Assembly (NCBI RefSeq): GCF_004000765.1
Contig: NZ_BILW01000023.1
Span: forward strand, 1-64,000
Length of the DNA stretch: 64,000 bases
From: Paenibacillus chondroitinus NBRC 15376
Lineage (GTDB): Bacteria; Bacillota; Bacilli; Paenibacillales; NBRC-103111
Direction: 5' to 3'
Part shown: positions 1 through 9,473 of the stretch, piece after piece
Layout of the letters: each line of letters begins with the position of its first letter
Position numbering within the stretch: the stretch's first letter is position 1
Position numbers and translations under genes: made by a program
The notes under the pieces: model-generated
What the model saw: only the letters and a program-made list of their open reading frames with translations
Told to the model about the DNA's origin: nothing
Databases searched by the model: none

Positions 1-149
1 AAAGTAATATACCATGTAAGATTTTCAATTGCAAGTGTTTTTTTTATTAATTTCTAGTAGCTATTCAGAAGTCTGCATCTCACTTCTTGCAAGACAGGTT
101 TCATAATATACCATGGATGTTTAGGTAACACAAGCACTTTTTTCGCAAT
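1..149. other. Left-edge AT-rich stretch without gene
   Basis: AT-rich DNA at the window edge. I see no open frame with a ribosome binding site and no strong hairpin other than the terminator that follows. It may hold the promoter or end of a gene outside the window. Confidence 0.4.
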
Positions 150-203
150 AAAAAAAGCCGCCGAGGACATCGAAATAATGTCCAAGACAGCCGCGGCTTT
201 TTT
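150..203 (-). terminator. Rho-independent terminator of the DUF4015 gene
   Basis: On the minus strand a GC-rich arm (AAAAAAGCCGC read on plus, GCGGCTTTTTT on the other side) flanks a loop of about 30 bases that can itself pair (GGACAT/ATGTCC). A run of T follows on the minus strand. It lies directly after the stop codon of the gene ending at 202. Confidence 0.85.
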
Positions 204-1686
204 ACGGAATATAGGTCACACCTTCTGAATAGTTATTGTTTGCATTCCAGATGAGATACTCCTGAACGCCTGCATCGTGTAATGCTTTAATTTGTGCATC
301 TACCTCAGCCTTGCCGTATTTGATATAATTGCCTGCCCCTAACCAGCTTGCCGTAAAATCTTGAATCCACGGCCGTGACTGGGGTGGAGACTGAAGCTGG
401 GCAAACTTCGCTTTTTCGGCTTTCATGTACTCAGCCACGAGATTATATGGTTCTTTATCAGGTCTCGAAATACCGAAATAACCGTTAGACCAATGGCTTG
501 GATAAATCATGGAAGATATGACATCTACCGAGCTGGCAATGCGATTAAAGTTCTGGCCGATCCCCGGAGCCTCAGGCAATGTCGCTGAGTACCCGAATAT
601 GTCCACAGAAACATCTACGCCATATGGTTTAAGCTGATCTTTGGCATAAGCAACAAAGTCGCTGACTGCATCAACACGAAGCTGCGTCATACGTGCCTTA
701 TCGCTAAAGTCCGGCACTCGAGGCGCTCCTTTTTTAAGATCAGACACGTTCTTTTGAGCATCGTCCATGACCTTTTTATTTGCTTCGCTTTTCTCAACAT
801 TGTAGGCATTGGAGGCATCTGCTAACTTCAACTCCAAGGAAGCCAGATCCTCTTGGTACTTCTTGGAAGCCTCGGCGTAGTCTTTTTCCTCCTGTACGAA
901 CTTCGTTGGTTTTTTATCCTTGTAATCGCCCATGGTATATTTGAGGACATTGTCCCTGCTTTCAAAACCTTCCGGGAAGCGAACATAATCAAATTGGATC
1001 TCTTTAAATCCAAGTTCAGCCGCTAATTTTGCTACTTCAACATTATGATCCCACGTTTCTTTCAGGAATGGGTTGATAAAACTGTCACCGTTCGAATTAC
1101 GCCAAATGCTGCTGCCATCTATAAAAGAAAGATCAGACCGTTTTTTTGCCATAACCGTATCTTTAAAAACGACGATTCTAGCGATCGGGTAGATTTTATG
1201 CTCCTCGAGTGTCTTCAGAAGTGCTTTGGGGTCCTTGATGTAAGGTTGACCAAATTCCGCAAGCTTGCCATCAGGTTTAAAAGTGATATAGCCATCATCA
1301 TCCTTCATATCGATGACCATTGCATTCAAATCCGTGTTATCAACGAGTGAAAGAAGTTTGGACATACGCTCCCCGCCAGCTGACCAGCCTGTCACATAAA
1401 TTCCACGTACGGCATCTGGATATTCGAAATGAAATGGAGGAACAAAACCGGGTGCTTGCGTTGCCGCCGGAGTTGGCGATACCGCAAGTGGAGCGTCAGA
1501 TGGCGATGCAGGTGTCGATGTTGGCATTACTGTTGATGCGAGCGTGGGTGACGGCGTAGGCCCTGGCGTCGTTACTGATGGCTGCTCCGATGGATTCGTT
1601 GTGGTCATAGCGTCTTGGGACGACTGACAAGCCGACAACATGAGAGCTAAACCTAACATCAAGCAAATTAGAACTTGTTTCTTCAC
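202..1686 (-). CDS. Secreted lipoprotein, putative glycoside hydrolase (DUF4015)
   Basis: A lipoprotein signal peptide (lipobox LMLSAC, Cys about residue 20) is followed by a Ser/Thr/Pro-rich linker to about residue 80, then a TIM-barrel-like domain. Motifs typical of the DUF4015 putative glycoside hydrolase family are visible: GIYVTGW at the domain start, VIDMKDDDG, ARIVVFKD, FDYVRFP (likely carrying a catalytic Asp) and SMIYPSHW near the end. Between FDYVRFPEGF and the next barrel strand, at about residues 260-325, there is a Lys/Glu/Ala-rich insertion likely to form a helical coiled coil. The start is GTG with a GGGGGAG site. The substrate is unknown; family members are thought to act on polysaccharides outside the cell. 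It appears monocistronic. Confidence 0.8.
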   Translation of the reverse strand: MKKQVLICLMLGLALMLSACQSSQDAMTTTNPSEQPSVTTPGPTPSPTLASTVMPTSTPASPSDAPLAVSPTPAATQAPGFVPPFHFEYPDAVRGIYVTGWSAGGERMSKLLSLVDNTDLNAMVIDMKDDDGYITFKPDGKLAEFGQPYIKDPKALLKTLEEHKIYPIARIVVFKDTVMAKKRSDLSFIDGSSIWRNSNGDSFINPFLKETWDHNVEVAKLAAELGFKEIQFDYVRFPEGFESRDNVLKYTMGDYKDKKPTKFVQEEKDYAEASKKYQEDLASLELKLADASNAYNVEKSEANKKVMDDAQKNVSDLKKGAPRVPDFSDKARMTQLRVDAVSDFVAYAKDQLKPYGVDVSVDIFGYSATLPEAPGIGQNFNRIASSVDVISSMIYPSHWSNGYFGISRPDKEPYNLVAEYMKAEKAKFAQLQSPPQSRPWIQDFTASWLGAGNYIKYGKAEVDAQIKALHDAGVQEYLIWNANNNYSEGVTYIP

Positions 1687-1785
1687 CTTGCTCTCCCCCT
1701 ATTTCAAAGCATGTTCTGTAATTCAATGCTCATACTTGAAGTATTCGGGAAACGGCAAAACTATGCTGCACTTGGCCCTCTCTCG

Positions 1786-1824
1786 CAAAAAAAAGAGCAG
1801 CTGCCATCGCAGATCTGCTCTTTC
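1786..1824 (-). terminator. Rho-independent terminator of metE
   Basis: AAAGAGCAG at 1792-1800 pairs with CTGCTCTTT at 1815-1823, and a run of A on the plus strand (T on the transcript) follows on the metE side. It lies just past the metE stop. Confidence 0.85.
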
Positions 1825-1859
1825 AATGCAATCTCTATGTTTGAATCGGTTGTTGTGCG

Positions 1860-4151
1860 TTACACCGTTGCAGCATGGTTCTCACGAGCAATCTTCGTTG
1901 CTTCAACCATGTTGCGCAGGGAAGCAACGGTCTCTTCGAGTCCGCGTGTTTTCAGGCCACAATCCGGATTAATCCAGAACAACCGGGCATCCAATACGCG
2001 TAGTGCTCGATCAATCATTCCTGTCATTTCTTCTACACTAGGAACACGAGGACTGTGGATATCGTATACCCCTAACCCGATACCTAACTTGTAGGTATTT
2101 AGCTCAAAACTATGAATCAGCTCGCCATGGCTGCGGGATGTCTCAATGGAGATAACATCGGCATCCATCGCTTCAATGGAGTCAATCATGTCATGGAACT
2201 CGCAATAACACATATGGGTATGGATTTGTGTTGTTTCTTGTACGGTGCATGTGGTAATGCGGAAAGCTTTGACTGCCCAAGCAAGGTAACCGGCTTGCTC
2301 TTCTTCTTTCAGCGGCAGACCTTCGCGAACAGCGGGCTCATCCACCTGAATCATGCCAATGCCTGCTTGCTCAAGAGCCTCCACTTCTTGTCTAAGCGCA
2401 TAAGCTAATTGATAAGCAATTTGCTCACGCGGAATATCGTCGCGAACGAATGACCAGTTCATGATGGTAATCGGTCCTGTCAGCATCCCTTTTACAGGAC
2501 GTGAAGTTTTGGACTGGGCATACTTCGTTTCTTCAACCGTCATCTCACCCTTGAACGCCACATCTCCGAAAATAACCGGCGGCTTCACGCAGCGTGAACC
2601 ATAGGACTGCACCCAACCGTTCTGTGTGAAGGCAAAACCAGCCAGCTTCTCACCAAAGAACTCGACCATATCGGTACGCTCAAACTCGCCGTGTACGAGA
2701 ACATCCAACCCGATCTCTTCCTGCAGGTCGATCCAAGTGTCGATTTGATCGCGGATATACTGCGCATACTGCTCGTTATTCCACTCGCCTTTACGCCATG
2801 ATTGACGCGCTTTGCGCACTTCTGCCGATTGTGGAAAGCTGCCGATCGTCGTTGTCGGAAAAATAGGCAGCTGCCACTTTGCTTGTTGAGCTTGATGGCG
2901 CTCGGCAAATGGATGGGAGCGCTCCGGTTGTTGGGTGCTTAGCGCTGCGACGGCTTGCTGAATGTTGACGCGGTTGCGTTCCTCCGATTGCTGCAAGGCT
3001 TGAATGGCTGCATCGCTTTTGACTAGTTCATCTATAATGCCTTCGGTGTCGGAAGCTAATGCTTTTGTTAAAAGAACAAGCTCTCCGAGCTTCTCATCGG
3101 CAAATGCCAGAGCGTTTCTCAATTCTGTTGTGAGTTTCGTCTCGCGTTCTGTCGTTACCGGAACATGAAGCAAGCTGCAGGAGGACTGGACAATTAGGCG
3201 ATCAGCGGATACGAATTCCGTTAGCTCATTAAGCAGCTCCAGCTTCTCGCGAAGCGACGCTTTCCAAATACCGCGTCCGTCAATGACACCTGCGCCTAAC
3301 ACCTTGTCCGCTGGGAACCCTAGCGCTTTAATGGCGATCAGATTGCCAGTATATCCATGCACGAAATCAAGTCCGATCCCTTTGACCGGTAATTTTACAA
3401 TGTCGTTATAGTGCTCTACCGATTCAAAATAGGTTTGCAACATGATGTTAAGGCTTGGAACGGCTGCAGTAATCGTTTCATAGATACTCGACAAACGCTG
3501 TAGGTCTTCCTGGCTTAATTTGGTTACAAGAATGGGCTCATCGATCTGTACCCATTGCACGCCTTCTTCGGCAAGCTCTTGAAGGACTTGGACATAAAGC
3601 GGAACTAAGCGCTCCAGCCATGCATCCGTCTCCGATGCGCTGTATCCTTTAGAAAGCTTGAGGAAAGTTAATGGTCCAACAATCACCGGTTTCCCTTCGA
3701 TACCAAGCTTCTCTTTAGCTTCTCTATACGCTGTAAGAGGTTTGTTTTCAGTAAGTACAGGGGAAGCATCCGCCAATTCAGGGACGATATAGTGATAGTT
3801 CGTGTTAAACCACTTCGTCATTTCACTTGCTGCCGCACCCTTCGTTCCACGAGCTACGCCATAATAAACCGATAACGGTACAGGGCCACCCTCATAAGAG
3901 AAACGTTTCGGAATAATTCCGAACATAGCGGCTGTATCCAGGATATGATCATAATAACTGAAATCATTAACCGGAATGAAATCGATGCCCTTTTCTTGTT
4001 GTTTACGCAAATGAGTCAAACGAATTTCTTGCAGTTTAGCTTGAAATTCTGTTTCTTCGATTTTTCCTGCCCAGAACGCTTCCAAAGCTTTCTTCCATTC
4101 GCGATCTACACCGATACGCGGGTATCCCAATACACTGCTTTTCGCCATCAT
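1860..4151 (-). CDS. metE: Cobalamin-independent methionine synthase
   Basis: Transfers the methyl group of 5-methyltetrahydropteroyl-triglutamate to homocysteine, the last step of methionine synthesis, without B12. The 763-residue length is normal for MetE. The N-terminal half begins SSVLGYPRIG and the C-terminal catalytic half begins near TTTIGSFPQS. The zinc ligands are visible as HMCYCEF (about residue 645) and NPDCGLK (about residue 730). Two ATGs (residues 1 and 2) follow a GAGGGG site, so the start is uncertain by one codon. It lies 135 bp downstream of a LysR regulator gene with a MET-box-like site between. The nearby cobalamin uptake operon makes a B12-status link plausible. Confidence 0.97.
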   Translation of the reverse strand: MMAKSSVLGYPRIGVDREWKKALEAFWAGKIEETEFQAKLQEIRLTHLRKQQEKGIDFIPVNDFSYYDHILDTAAMFGIIPKRFSYEGGPVPLSVYYGVARGTKGAAASEMTKWFNTNYHYIVPELADASPVLTENKPLTAYREAKEKLGIEGKPVIVGPLTFLKLSKGYSASETDAWLERLVPLYVQVLQELAEEGVQWVQIDEPILVTKLSQEDLQRLSSIYETITAAVPSLNIMLQTYFESVEHYNDIVKLPVKGIGLDFVHGYTGNLIAIKALGFPADKVLGAGVIDGRGIWKASLREKLELLNELTEFVSADRLIVQSSCSLLHVPVTTERETKLTTELRNALAFADEKLGELVLLTKALASDTEGIIDELVKSDAAIQALQQSEERNRVNIQQAVAALSTQQPERSHPFAERHQAQQAKWQLPIFPTTTIGSFPQSAEVRKARQSWRKGEWNNEQYAQYIRDQIDTWIDLQEEIGLDVLVHGEFERTDMVEFFGEKLAGFAFTQNGWVQSYGSRCVKPPVIFGDVAFKGEMTVEETKYAQSKTSRPVKGMLTGPITIMNWSFVRDDIPREQIAYQLAYALRQEVEALEQAGIGMIQVDEPAVREGLPLKEEEQAGYLAWAVKAFRITTCTVQETTQIHTHMCYCEFHDMIDSIEAMDADVISIETSRSHGELIHSFELNTYKLGIGLGVYDIHSPRVPSVEEMTGMIDRALRVLDARLFWINPDCGLKTRGLEETVASLRNMVEATKIARENHAATV

Positions 4152-4189
4152 TAAAACCCCTCTTCAATTTGTTATATAAAAATTATCAC

Positions 4190-4218
4190 AAATTCGCAGA
4201 TATAAAGTAATTCGAATA
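4190..4218 (-). promoter_or_regulatory. metE: Possible metE promoter
   Basis: Read on the minus strand, TTACTT and GATAAT are separated by 17 bases about 40 bases before the metE start. The -35 match is weak, so this is only a candidate. It lies downstream (in transcription sense) of the MET-box-like site at 4232-4248, as expected for a LysR-activated promoter. Confidence 0.35.
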
Positions 4219-4231
4219 ACATATATCCAGC

Positions 4232-4248
4232 TATAGTTTTGGGCTATA
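4232..4248. promoter_or_regulatory. MET-box-like operator upstream of metE
   Basis: The 17-bp TATAGTTTTGGGCTATA is an interrupted inverted repeat (TATAG / CTATA). It resembles the TATAGTTT-N-AAACTATA MET-box described for LysR-type methionine regulators (MtaR/MetR) of streptococci. A 14/17 match to it lies upstream of glyA at 13613-13629. It sits between the LysR gene and metE. Confidence 0.6.
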
Positions 4249-4286
4249 ATGATCACGTGCAGAAAGTGCTTGGAATTGCATGTCGT

Positions 4287-5192
4287 TTACTTGGAAATTG
4301 CCTGCTTTAGCGCTTCAACATAAGCTGCGCCTAGCTTCGTTAACATCGTATTTTTATGGGATATCCAGCCCACATGGATGGTTTCCTCACAATCCAAAGG
4401 GACAGGAATAATCTCGTTACCGTTCAAATCCGCGTTCAAAACACCGGTTGAAATCGTATAGCCATTGAGTCCTATTAACAAATTAAAGAGCGTAGCGCGA
4501 TCCGTTACCCGTATGCTTTTCTTATGGGAGATCGTACTCAGAATTTCCTCTGAGAAATGAAAAGAATTATACTCACCTTGATCAAAGGAGAGGTAAGGAT
4601 ATTCCTCGAGCTGTTCGATGGTGACAATCGACTGACTGGCCAATGGATTTTTAACGCTGATAAACACATGCGGTTTCGCTTTAAATAAACTGTTAAATTG
4701 CAAATTGGCGGATTTCAGCATCTTGTTTATGACTTTTTCATTAAATTCATTCAAGTATAAAATACCGATTTCGCTTCGCAGCGTTTGGACGTCTTCGATA
4801 ATTTCATGCGTTTTGGTTTCACGCAGCGCAAATTCATATTCATCTAAACCGAATTCCTGGATCAGACTGACAAAGGCATTGACCGCAAACGCATAATGCT
4901 GCGTGGAGACTGAGAAATGCTGCGGTGAAGGCTTCGCATTCAGGTACCGGCTTTCCAATAATTCAGCCTGCTCGACGACTTGCCGCGCGTAACTCAGAAA
5001 TTCAACACCTTCTTTGGAAAGTGTTATTCCTTTATTGGATCTTTCAAATATGGAGATTTGTATTTCTTCTTCCAAATCCTTGATCGCATTCGATAGGCTA
5101 GGCTGCGTAATAAACAACCTTTTAGCCGCTTCATTAATCGATCTGCGGTTCGCTACCTCAATTACATATTTCAATTGCTGCAAAGTTGTCAT
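4287..5192 (-). CDS. LysR-family regulator, probable methionine (MetR/MtaR-like) type
   Basis: About 301 residues. An N-terminal LysR winged helix-turn-helix is visible (TLQQLKYVIEVANRRSINEAAKRL, then ITQPSLSNAIKDLEEEI), followed by a two-lobe effector domain. The upstream TTG that would add seven residues lacks a ribosome binding site; the ATG at 5192 follows AGGGGGA, so I chose it. The gene lies 10 bp after the ECF transporter gene and 135 bp before metE, with a MET-box-like site downstream of it. This suggests that it activates metE and is co-transcribed with the B12 uptake operon. The assignment to methionine control is inferred from position and operator, not from protein specificity residues. 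Confidence 0.75.
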   Translation of the reverse strand: MTTLQQLKYVIEVANRRSINEAAKRLFITQPSLSNAIKDLEEEIQISIFERSNKGITLSKEGVEFLSYARQVVEQAELLESRYLNAKPSPQHFSVSTQHYAFAVNAFVSLIQEFGLDEYEFALRETKTHEIIEDVQTLRSEIGILYLNEFNEKVINKMLKSANLQFNSLFKAKPHVFISVKNPLASQSIVTIEQLEEYPYLSFDQGEYNSFHFSEEILSTISHKKSIRVTDRATLFNLLIGLNGYTISTGVLNADLNGNEIIPVPLDCEETIHVGWISHKNTMLTKLGAAYVEALKQAISK

Positions 5193-5202
5193 CGCTATCC
5201 CC

Positions 5203-7680
5203 CTAGGAATCAATTAGACCATATTTCAACTTTATTCGATCAAGCTTGGAAAGCATAGGTTTCGCAATAAAATACAAGAAAATCACTGTAGAAACGGCAT
5301 GTATAAGATCAAAGGGGATTCCTTGCAGATAGGCTAACAGGAACATTTCTTTGGTTGGCTGTACAGGGGACATCAGCACGGAGGCAGGGTTGAGAAGACC
5401 GCCATAGATGAAGAAAGTCGTGAGCCCTCCAAAGATGCATAAGGCTGCTTTATTTCTCCTTAGTATACCTTTCTTGAATAGCAGGCCGGCCAGAAAGCCG
5501 ATGATGCCGAAAGCAAACATTTGCCATGGTGTCCAAGGTCCTTGCCCGAAGAAAAAGTTGGAAACAAACCCGGTAACCACGCCAACAAGAAATCCCGCTT
5601 CTGCGCCTAAACATACGCCCGAGATAATCACCATCGCAACAACCGGTTTAAACTGGGGAACCATAAAAAACGCGGCTCTCCCAGCTACCGCTATTGCACA
5701 TAATACCGCTATCACGATCAACTCTCTCGCTTGGGGTTTCCTGGATTCAAACAGCATCACGAAAGGCAGCATGGTTTCAAGGATCACGAGCAAGCTGATA
5801 AAATAGTACTTTCGATCATTCAAATAATAAATACCAAACCATATGGTTAACGGTATAATCAGCAAAATCATAAAGGATGCGATGATGGTTCGTTGAGATA
5901 ACTTCCTTTTATCAATAGGTGTTTGATCCATTACATCACTTTTTGGGAAGTCTGCTTCTTTTTTTGTAAGCCGTGATTCTGGCAACTTTCGGATACGAAA
6001 ATCCCGCTCCGGCACGGTTCCACCAAGAGCCCTGATCACATCTTCCGTTGTAACCGCACCGGGAATCAGATGCCTGGACATGCGGCTTGCTGCCGTTGTA
6101 TAGAAGCTATTGCCTGTAAAAAACTGCTGCGGTGTGCCTTCTGACACAATCTTGCCGTCGAAAAACATTGCACAGGTATCCGCATAGGATGCACAAAACT
6201 CCACATCGTGACTGACCATAATGATGGCCGTTCCTGCAAGCTTGAGACTATGAAGAATCTCGCCCAACTTCAGTTTAAAATGGTTGTCCAGCCCTTTCGT
6301 AGGCTCATCCAACAACAGGATTTCAGGCTCAAGCAGCAAGATCTTCGCTAGTGCGGCTCTCTGCTGTTCACCTCCGGACAAGTCATACGGATGGCTTCGT
6401 AATAGAGCGCCAAGCTCACATAGCTCAGTTACTTGCTCTATTTTTTCTTGCACAACCTCTTTGTTGACATCTCTTCCGATGAACATCTCGCGAAGATCCG
6501 CTTCCACGGTTTTACTTACAAAAAGGATTTGCGGATTTTGCGGCAGCACCCCGAGCAAACCGCCGTATTTCTCATGATCGGATAGATCTTGAATTTTTTT
6601 GCCACCAAGTTTAACCTCTCCCCGATATGGCTTTTTTAAGCCTGCTATCAGAGATAAAGCGGTCGTTTTGCCAGCGCCGTTCCCTCCTAGAATGGCATAT
6701 ATTTCACCGGAGTGAACGGATATAGACAAGCCTTTCACAATATCTGGGGCTGTTTTCTCGTACTTAAACCACGTTTCCTTTAACTCAACGGCAACCTTGC
6801 CCTTTTGATTCGCTTGCGTCTTTTCCGGTGTAGTTGTCATGACATGCGAAGTCTGAACTAGGTCGTCCAGCCACTTCCGGCCTTCCCGAACCGTAATCGG
6901 GCACTCCAGATCATTAGGGATGTGAGAATAAATTCTCATTGGCGCAGGCATGGCGAAGAACATCGCATCCTTCGTTTCTTTAAGCAATTTACCCACATTT
7001 CGGGGTGAATCATAGGTAATGACTTTACCGTGATCCAAAATGGCTACCTTGTCGGAAACCGGCAGAAGCTCTTCCAAGCGATGCTCGGAAATAATGATTG
7101 TTGTTCCTAATTCTCTATTAACTTTCACCAGTGTATTCAGAAAATCTGAAGAAGCGATCGGATCAAGTTGGCTCGTTGGTTCATCCAAAATTAAAACCGA
7201 AGGCTGCATGACCATCACAGAGGCCAAGTTTAAGAGCTGCTTTTGCCCACCCGAGAGCTCTGAGACGGACTTATGAAACCAGGTTTGCATCCCGAAAAAG
7301 TTAGCGATCTCAGCAACCTTCAGCCTGATGGCTGGCGTACGATATCCTAAGCTTTCCAGCCCGAAGGCCAGCTCATGCCAAACTTTATCGGTCACAATCT
7401 GATTGTCTGGCGACTGAAATACATAACCGATCTGGGATGACTGCGTTCTTGTATCGACCGCACCAAGGTCGGCACCTTCAAAGCGAACCTTGCCGCTCCT
7501 TTGGCCATGAGGCGTTAGCATAGTTTTAAAATGGCGCAGCAGTGTCGATTTACCGCACCCTGATTTTCCACATAAGGTAATGAATTCGCCTTGTTTTATT
7601 TGTAAAGAGATGTTGTCGAGTGCCAGTTTATCGCTACCAGGATAAGAAAATGTTAAATTTTCGATTGCAAAAGCTTCCAC
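5203..7680 (-). CDS. Fused ECF transporter: two ATPase domains plus S component (cobalamin)
   Basis: An 825-residue fusion of three ECF subunits. ATPase 1: Walker A GKSGCGKST about residue 40, signature LSGGQ, Walker B VLILDEPT. ATPase 2: GGNGAGKTT about residue 330, LSGGEQ, ILLLDEPTKGLD. From about residue 590 a membrane segment leads into an S-component-like domain (about 645-825) with the conserved stretch FFFGQGPWTPWQ. ECF ATPases are usually separate EcfA1 and EcfA2 proteins and the S component a third. The start is GTG after GGGAGG, and the gene overlaps ecfT by 28 bases. The cobalamin riboswitch upstream and the absence of CbiM/CbiN point to corrinoid rather than cobalt import. Confidence 0.85.
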   Translation of the reverse strand: MEAFAIENLTFSYPGSDKLALDNISLQIKQGEFITLCGKSGCGKSTLLRHFKTMLTPHGQRSGKVRFEGADLGAVDTRTQSSQIGYVFQSPDNQIVTDKVWHELAFGLESLGYRTPAIRLKVAEIANFFGMQTWFHKSVSELSGGQKQLLNLASVMVMQPSVLILDEPTSQLDPIASSDFLNTLVKVNRELGTTIIISEHRLEELLPVSDKVAILDHGKVITYDSPRNVGKLLKETKDAMFFAMPAPMRIYSHIPNDLECPITVREGRKWLDDLVQTSHVMTTTPEKTQANQKGKVAVELKETWFKYEKTAPDIVKGLSISVHSGEIYAILGGNGAGKTTALSLIAGLKKPYRGEVKLGGKKIQDLSDHEKYGGLLGVLPQNPQILFVSKTVEADLREMFIGRDVNKEVVQEKIEQVTELCELGALLRSHPYDLSGGEQQRAALAKILLLEPEILLLDEPTKGLDNHFKLKLGEILHSLKLAGTAIIMVSHDVEFCASYADTCAMFFDGKIVSEGTPQQFFTGNSFYTTAASRMSRHLIPGAVTTEDVIRALGGTVPERDFRIRKLPESRLTKKEADFPKSDVMDQTPIDKRKLSQRTIIASFMILLIIPLTIWFGIYYLNDRKYYFISLLVILETMLPFVMLFESRKPQARELIVIAVLCAIAVAGRAAFFMVPQFKPVVAMVIISGVCLGAEAGFLVGVVTGFVSNFFFGQGPWTPWQMFAFGIIGFLAGLLFKKGILRRNKAALCIFGGLTTFFIYGGLLNPASVLMSPVQPTKEMFLLAYLQGIPFDLIHAVSTVIFLYFIAKPMLSKLDRIKLKYGLIDS

Positions 7681-8543
7681 TTCCTATCCTCCCATACATT
7701 CATAATTAAAGGAATTGCACACATAACAACATAAGAACCTAATGCACTAATCGTAAAAGCGGAAAGTCCATGCCCTTTCATCGACGGATAATATCGGAAA
7801 TACATCGCTCCGTATAACGAGCTTATCAAGACATAACCTCCTACTAGCGTTAAAGCAGCAAGAGCCCATTGATCACGTCGGTCAAACGTGTAATTGGAAT
7901 AGGCTGTTCTTCCCTTCAGCCCGTATCCGCGGCTTCTCATGGAATCCGACGTTTCGATGGCATTCTCTAGCACCCAGGTTATCATAATGGACATGATTCG
8001 AATGCCATGTCTGATCCGTGTAATCACGCCGCCATTCGAAATGTCTCTGCCCACACATTTTTGTGAATCCGATACCCTTTGGAATTGGGCCTTGAATGTC
8101 GGAACAAAGCGCAGCACCATCGAAAAAATGAGCGACATTGCCGGGATCAGTTTCCCGAATAAATAAATGAACTTATCGGAGGTCATAACCGCGTTGTAAC
8201 AAGAGAACCAACAGATGACCGTTATCAGCATCGCAGCCGAAGCCACACCAAACGTAATGGATTCCAAAGTGAGCGGATTCCCGTTCTCCAAATACGTTAG
8301 GATCGTTACGCCTTCGTGATTAAATGCAGGATTGATGAGTGCCGTTATGATTAACATGGGCAGCATAACCAGAAAATTAAATCGAATCGCCTTTTTCCCG
8401 TTCAAGTAGATCGAGTAAGCGAATGAAAAAAACAAAGAGATGATCAAGCATGCCGGATGCAGAAAAAACATCGAACACGCAATGACCATAACAAAATAAA
8501 GAAAATTAACAAGAGGATGATAGCTTGAGAACGCATCTTTCAT
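7653..8543 (-). CDS. ECF transporter transmembrane coupling component T
   Basis: A 296-residue membrane protein with several N-terminal transmembrane segments and a cytoplasmic helical region carrying the EcfT-type Arg/Gly motifs (SMRSRGYGLKGRT, about residues 200-212). It couples the ATPases to the S component. The start ATG overlaps the stop of the upstream DUF4430 gene by four bases, and the end overlaps the fused ATPase/S gene by 28 bases, so translation is probably coupled. It would act with the fused A-A-S protein as a dedicated (group I) ECF importer. Confidence 0.85.
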   Translation of the reverse strand: MKDAFSSYHPLVNFLYFVMVIACSMFFLHPACLIISLFFSFAYSIYLNGKKAIRFNFLVMLPMLIITALINPAFNHEGVTILTYLENGNPLTLESITFGVASAAMLITVICWFSCYNAVMTSDKFIYLFGKLIPAMSLIFSMVLRFVPTFKAQFQRVSDSQKCVGRDISNGGVITRIRHGIRIMSIMITWVLENAIETSDSMRSRGYGLKGRTAYSNYTFDRRDQWALAALTLVGGYVLISSLYGAMYFRYYPSMKGHGLSAFTISALGSYVVMCAIPLIMNVWEDRKWKLLQSKI

Positions 8544-9460
8544 TGTTTGGTTGCTCCCATAGCATTATAAGTGTCGCCAACGTCACGTCCTAAGTCACAC
8601 GTATAGACCCATTCAATCACGTCGCCATCTTTCAACTGATACCGGCTGCTTCCATAATTGGGAAACCAGCCGTTAACTTTAAACATCCAGCCCGAGAGTT
8701 CTCCGACATCAAATTCGTAGAGATTGTTGATTCCTTCGATATAGGCGGAATTGTAGATGGGGGTATTCACGAACTCCATATGAATTTTATGCTTTTTCAT
8801 TTCCCTTTGCAGAACGTTAAACACAGATTCGCCTTCGTAAAAGGTTACTTTAGTGGCTGGAAGGATGATTCCATCCTTGGGCACCAGTTCTACCTTTTCC
8901 TTATCCAGCAGCTTCATGTTATCTAAAATGGTCAAACAAGTAACGGATAGGGTAGCCGTCATGGCCTTGTCAGAAATTTTGATGTTCTGAGGTTCAACAG
9001 GCAGCGGCTTCCCGGACGGAACTGGCTCCGTTAAGTATTTATCTTTACCTGTCTTAGGATCAATCTCTTGCTTGACGGCAGGTTGGCTGGCAGTAGGTTG
9101 GCTTTCAGCAGGTTGAGTGGCAACAGGCGTAGGCGTTTCCTTTGGAGAGTCTTTATCGGATTCTTTAGCAGGTACTGCCTTCGTTGGTTCCGGCGTTTGC
9201 GTAGGAGCTGCTTCGGGCGGTTTAACCGTACTTACAGGCTGTTCCGTTGATGGCTGCACGGCTGAGGGTTCAGCTTTAGAAGAATCAGGCTGCTGCCGGG
9301 CAGCTTGACTCTTCCCTTCAACTTGCTGCCCAGCCGCTTCCGTCGTTGGTGCAGGCAATTTCGCTGGGGTATTCGGTTGCGGTCCCATAAACAGGTAACT
9401 GGCTACGAGCGCAACCACGATAACGATGCCCGAAACGAGTTTCGTTTTCGTTATTTTCAT
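8540..9460 (-). CDS. Membrane-anchored DUF4430 protein (transcobalamin-like C-terminal domain)
   Basis: Residues 8-26 form an uncleaved-looking membrane anchor with no lipobox Cys. A long Pro/Thr/Gln-rich linker follows to about residue 150. The C-terminal domain (about 160-300) has the DUF4430 pattern: SVTCLTILDN, ELVPKDGIILP, FYEGESVFNVLQRE, YIEGINNLYEFD, LSGWMFKVNGWFPNYG, LKDGDVIEWVYTCDLG. This family is related to the beta domain of transcobalamin and intrinsic factor, which closes over cobalamin. The linker probably spans the cell wall. It lies between the toroid/SLH gene and EcfT under the cobalamin riboswitch. I infer a surface corrinoid binder that hands its ligand to the ECF importer. 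Confidence 0.8.
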   Translation of the reverse strand: MKITKTKLVSGIVIVVALVASYLFMGPQPNTPAKLPAPTTEAAGQQVEGKSQAARQQPDSSKAEPSAVQPSTEQPVSTVKPPEAAPTQTPEPTKAVPAKESDKDSPKETPTPVATQPAESQPTASQPAVKQEIDPKTGKDKYLTEPVPSGKPLPVEPQNIKISDKAMTATLSVTCLTILDNMKLLDKEKVELVPKDGIILPATKVTFYEGESVFNVLQREMKKHKIHMEFVNTPIYNSAYIEGINNLYEFDVGELSGWMFKVNGWFPNYGSSRYQLKDGDVIEWVYTCDLGRDVGDTYNAMGATKQ

Positions 9461-9473
9461 AGGATCACCTGTT

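Noticed and set aside
5203-8543. Cobalt rather than cobalamin as ECF substrate
   Set aside because: No CbiM or CbiN protein is present, and the neighbouring DUF4430 and toroid genes fit a corrinoid better; still only an inference.
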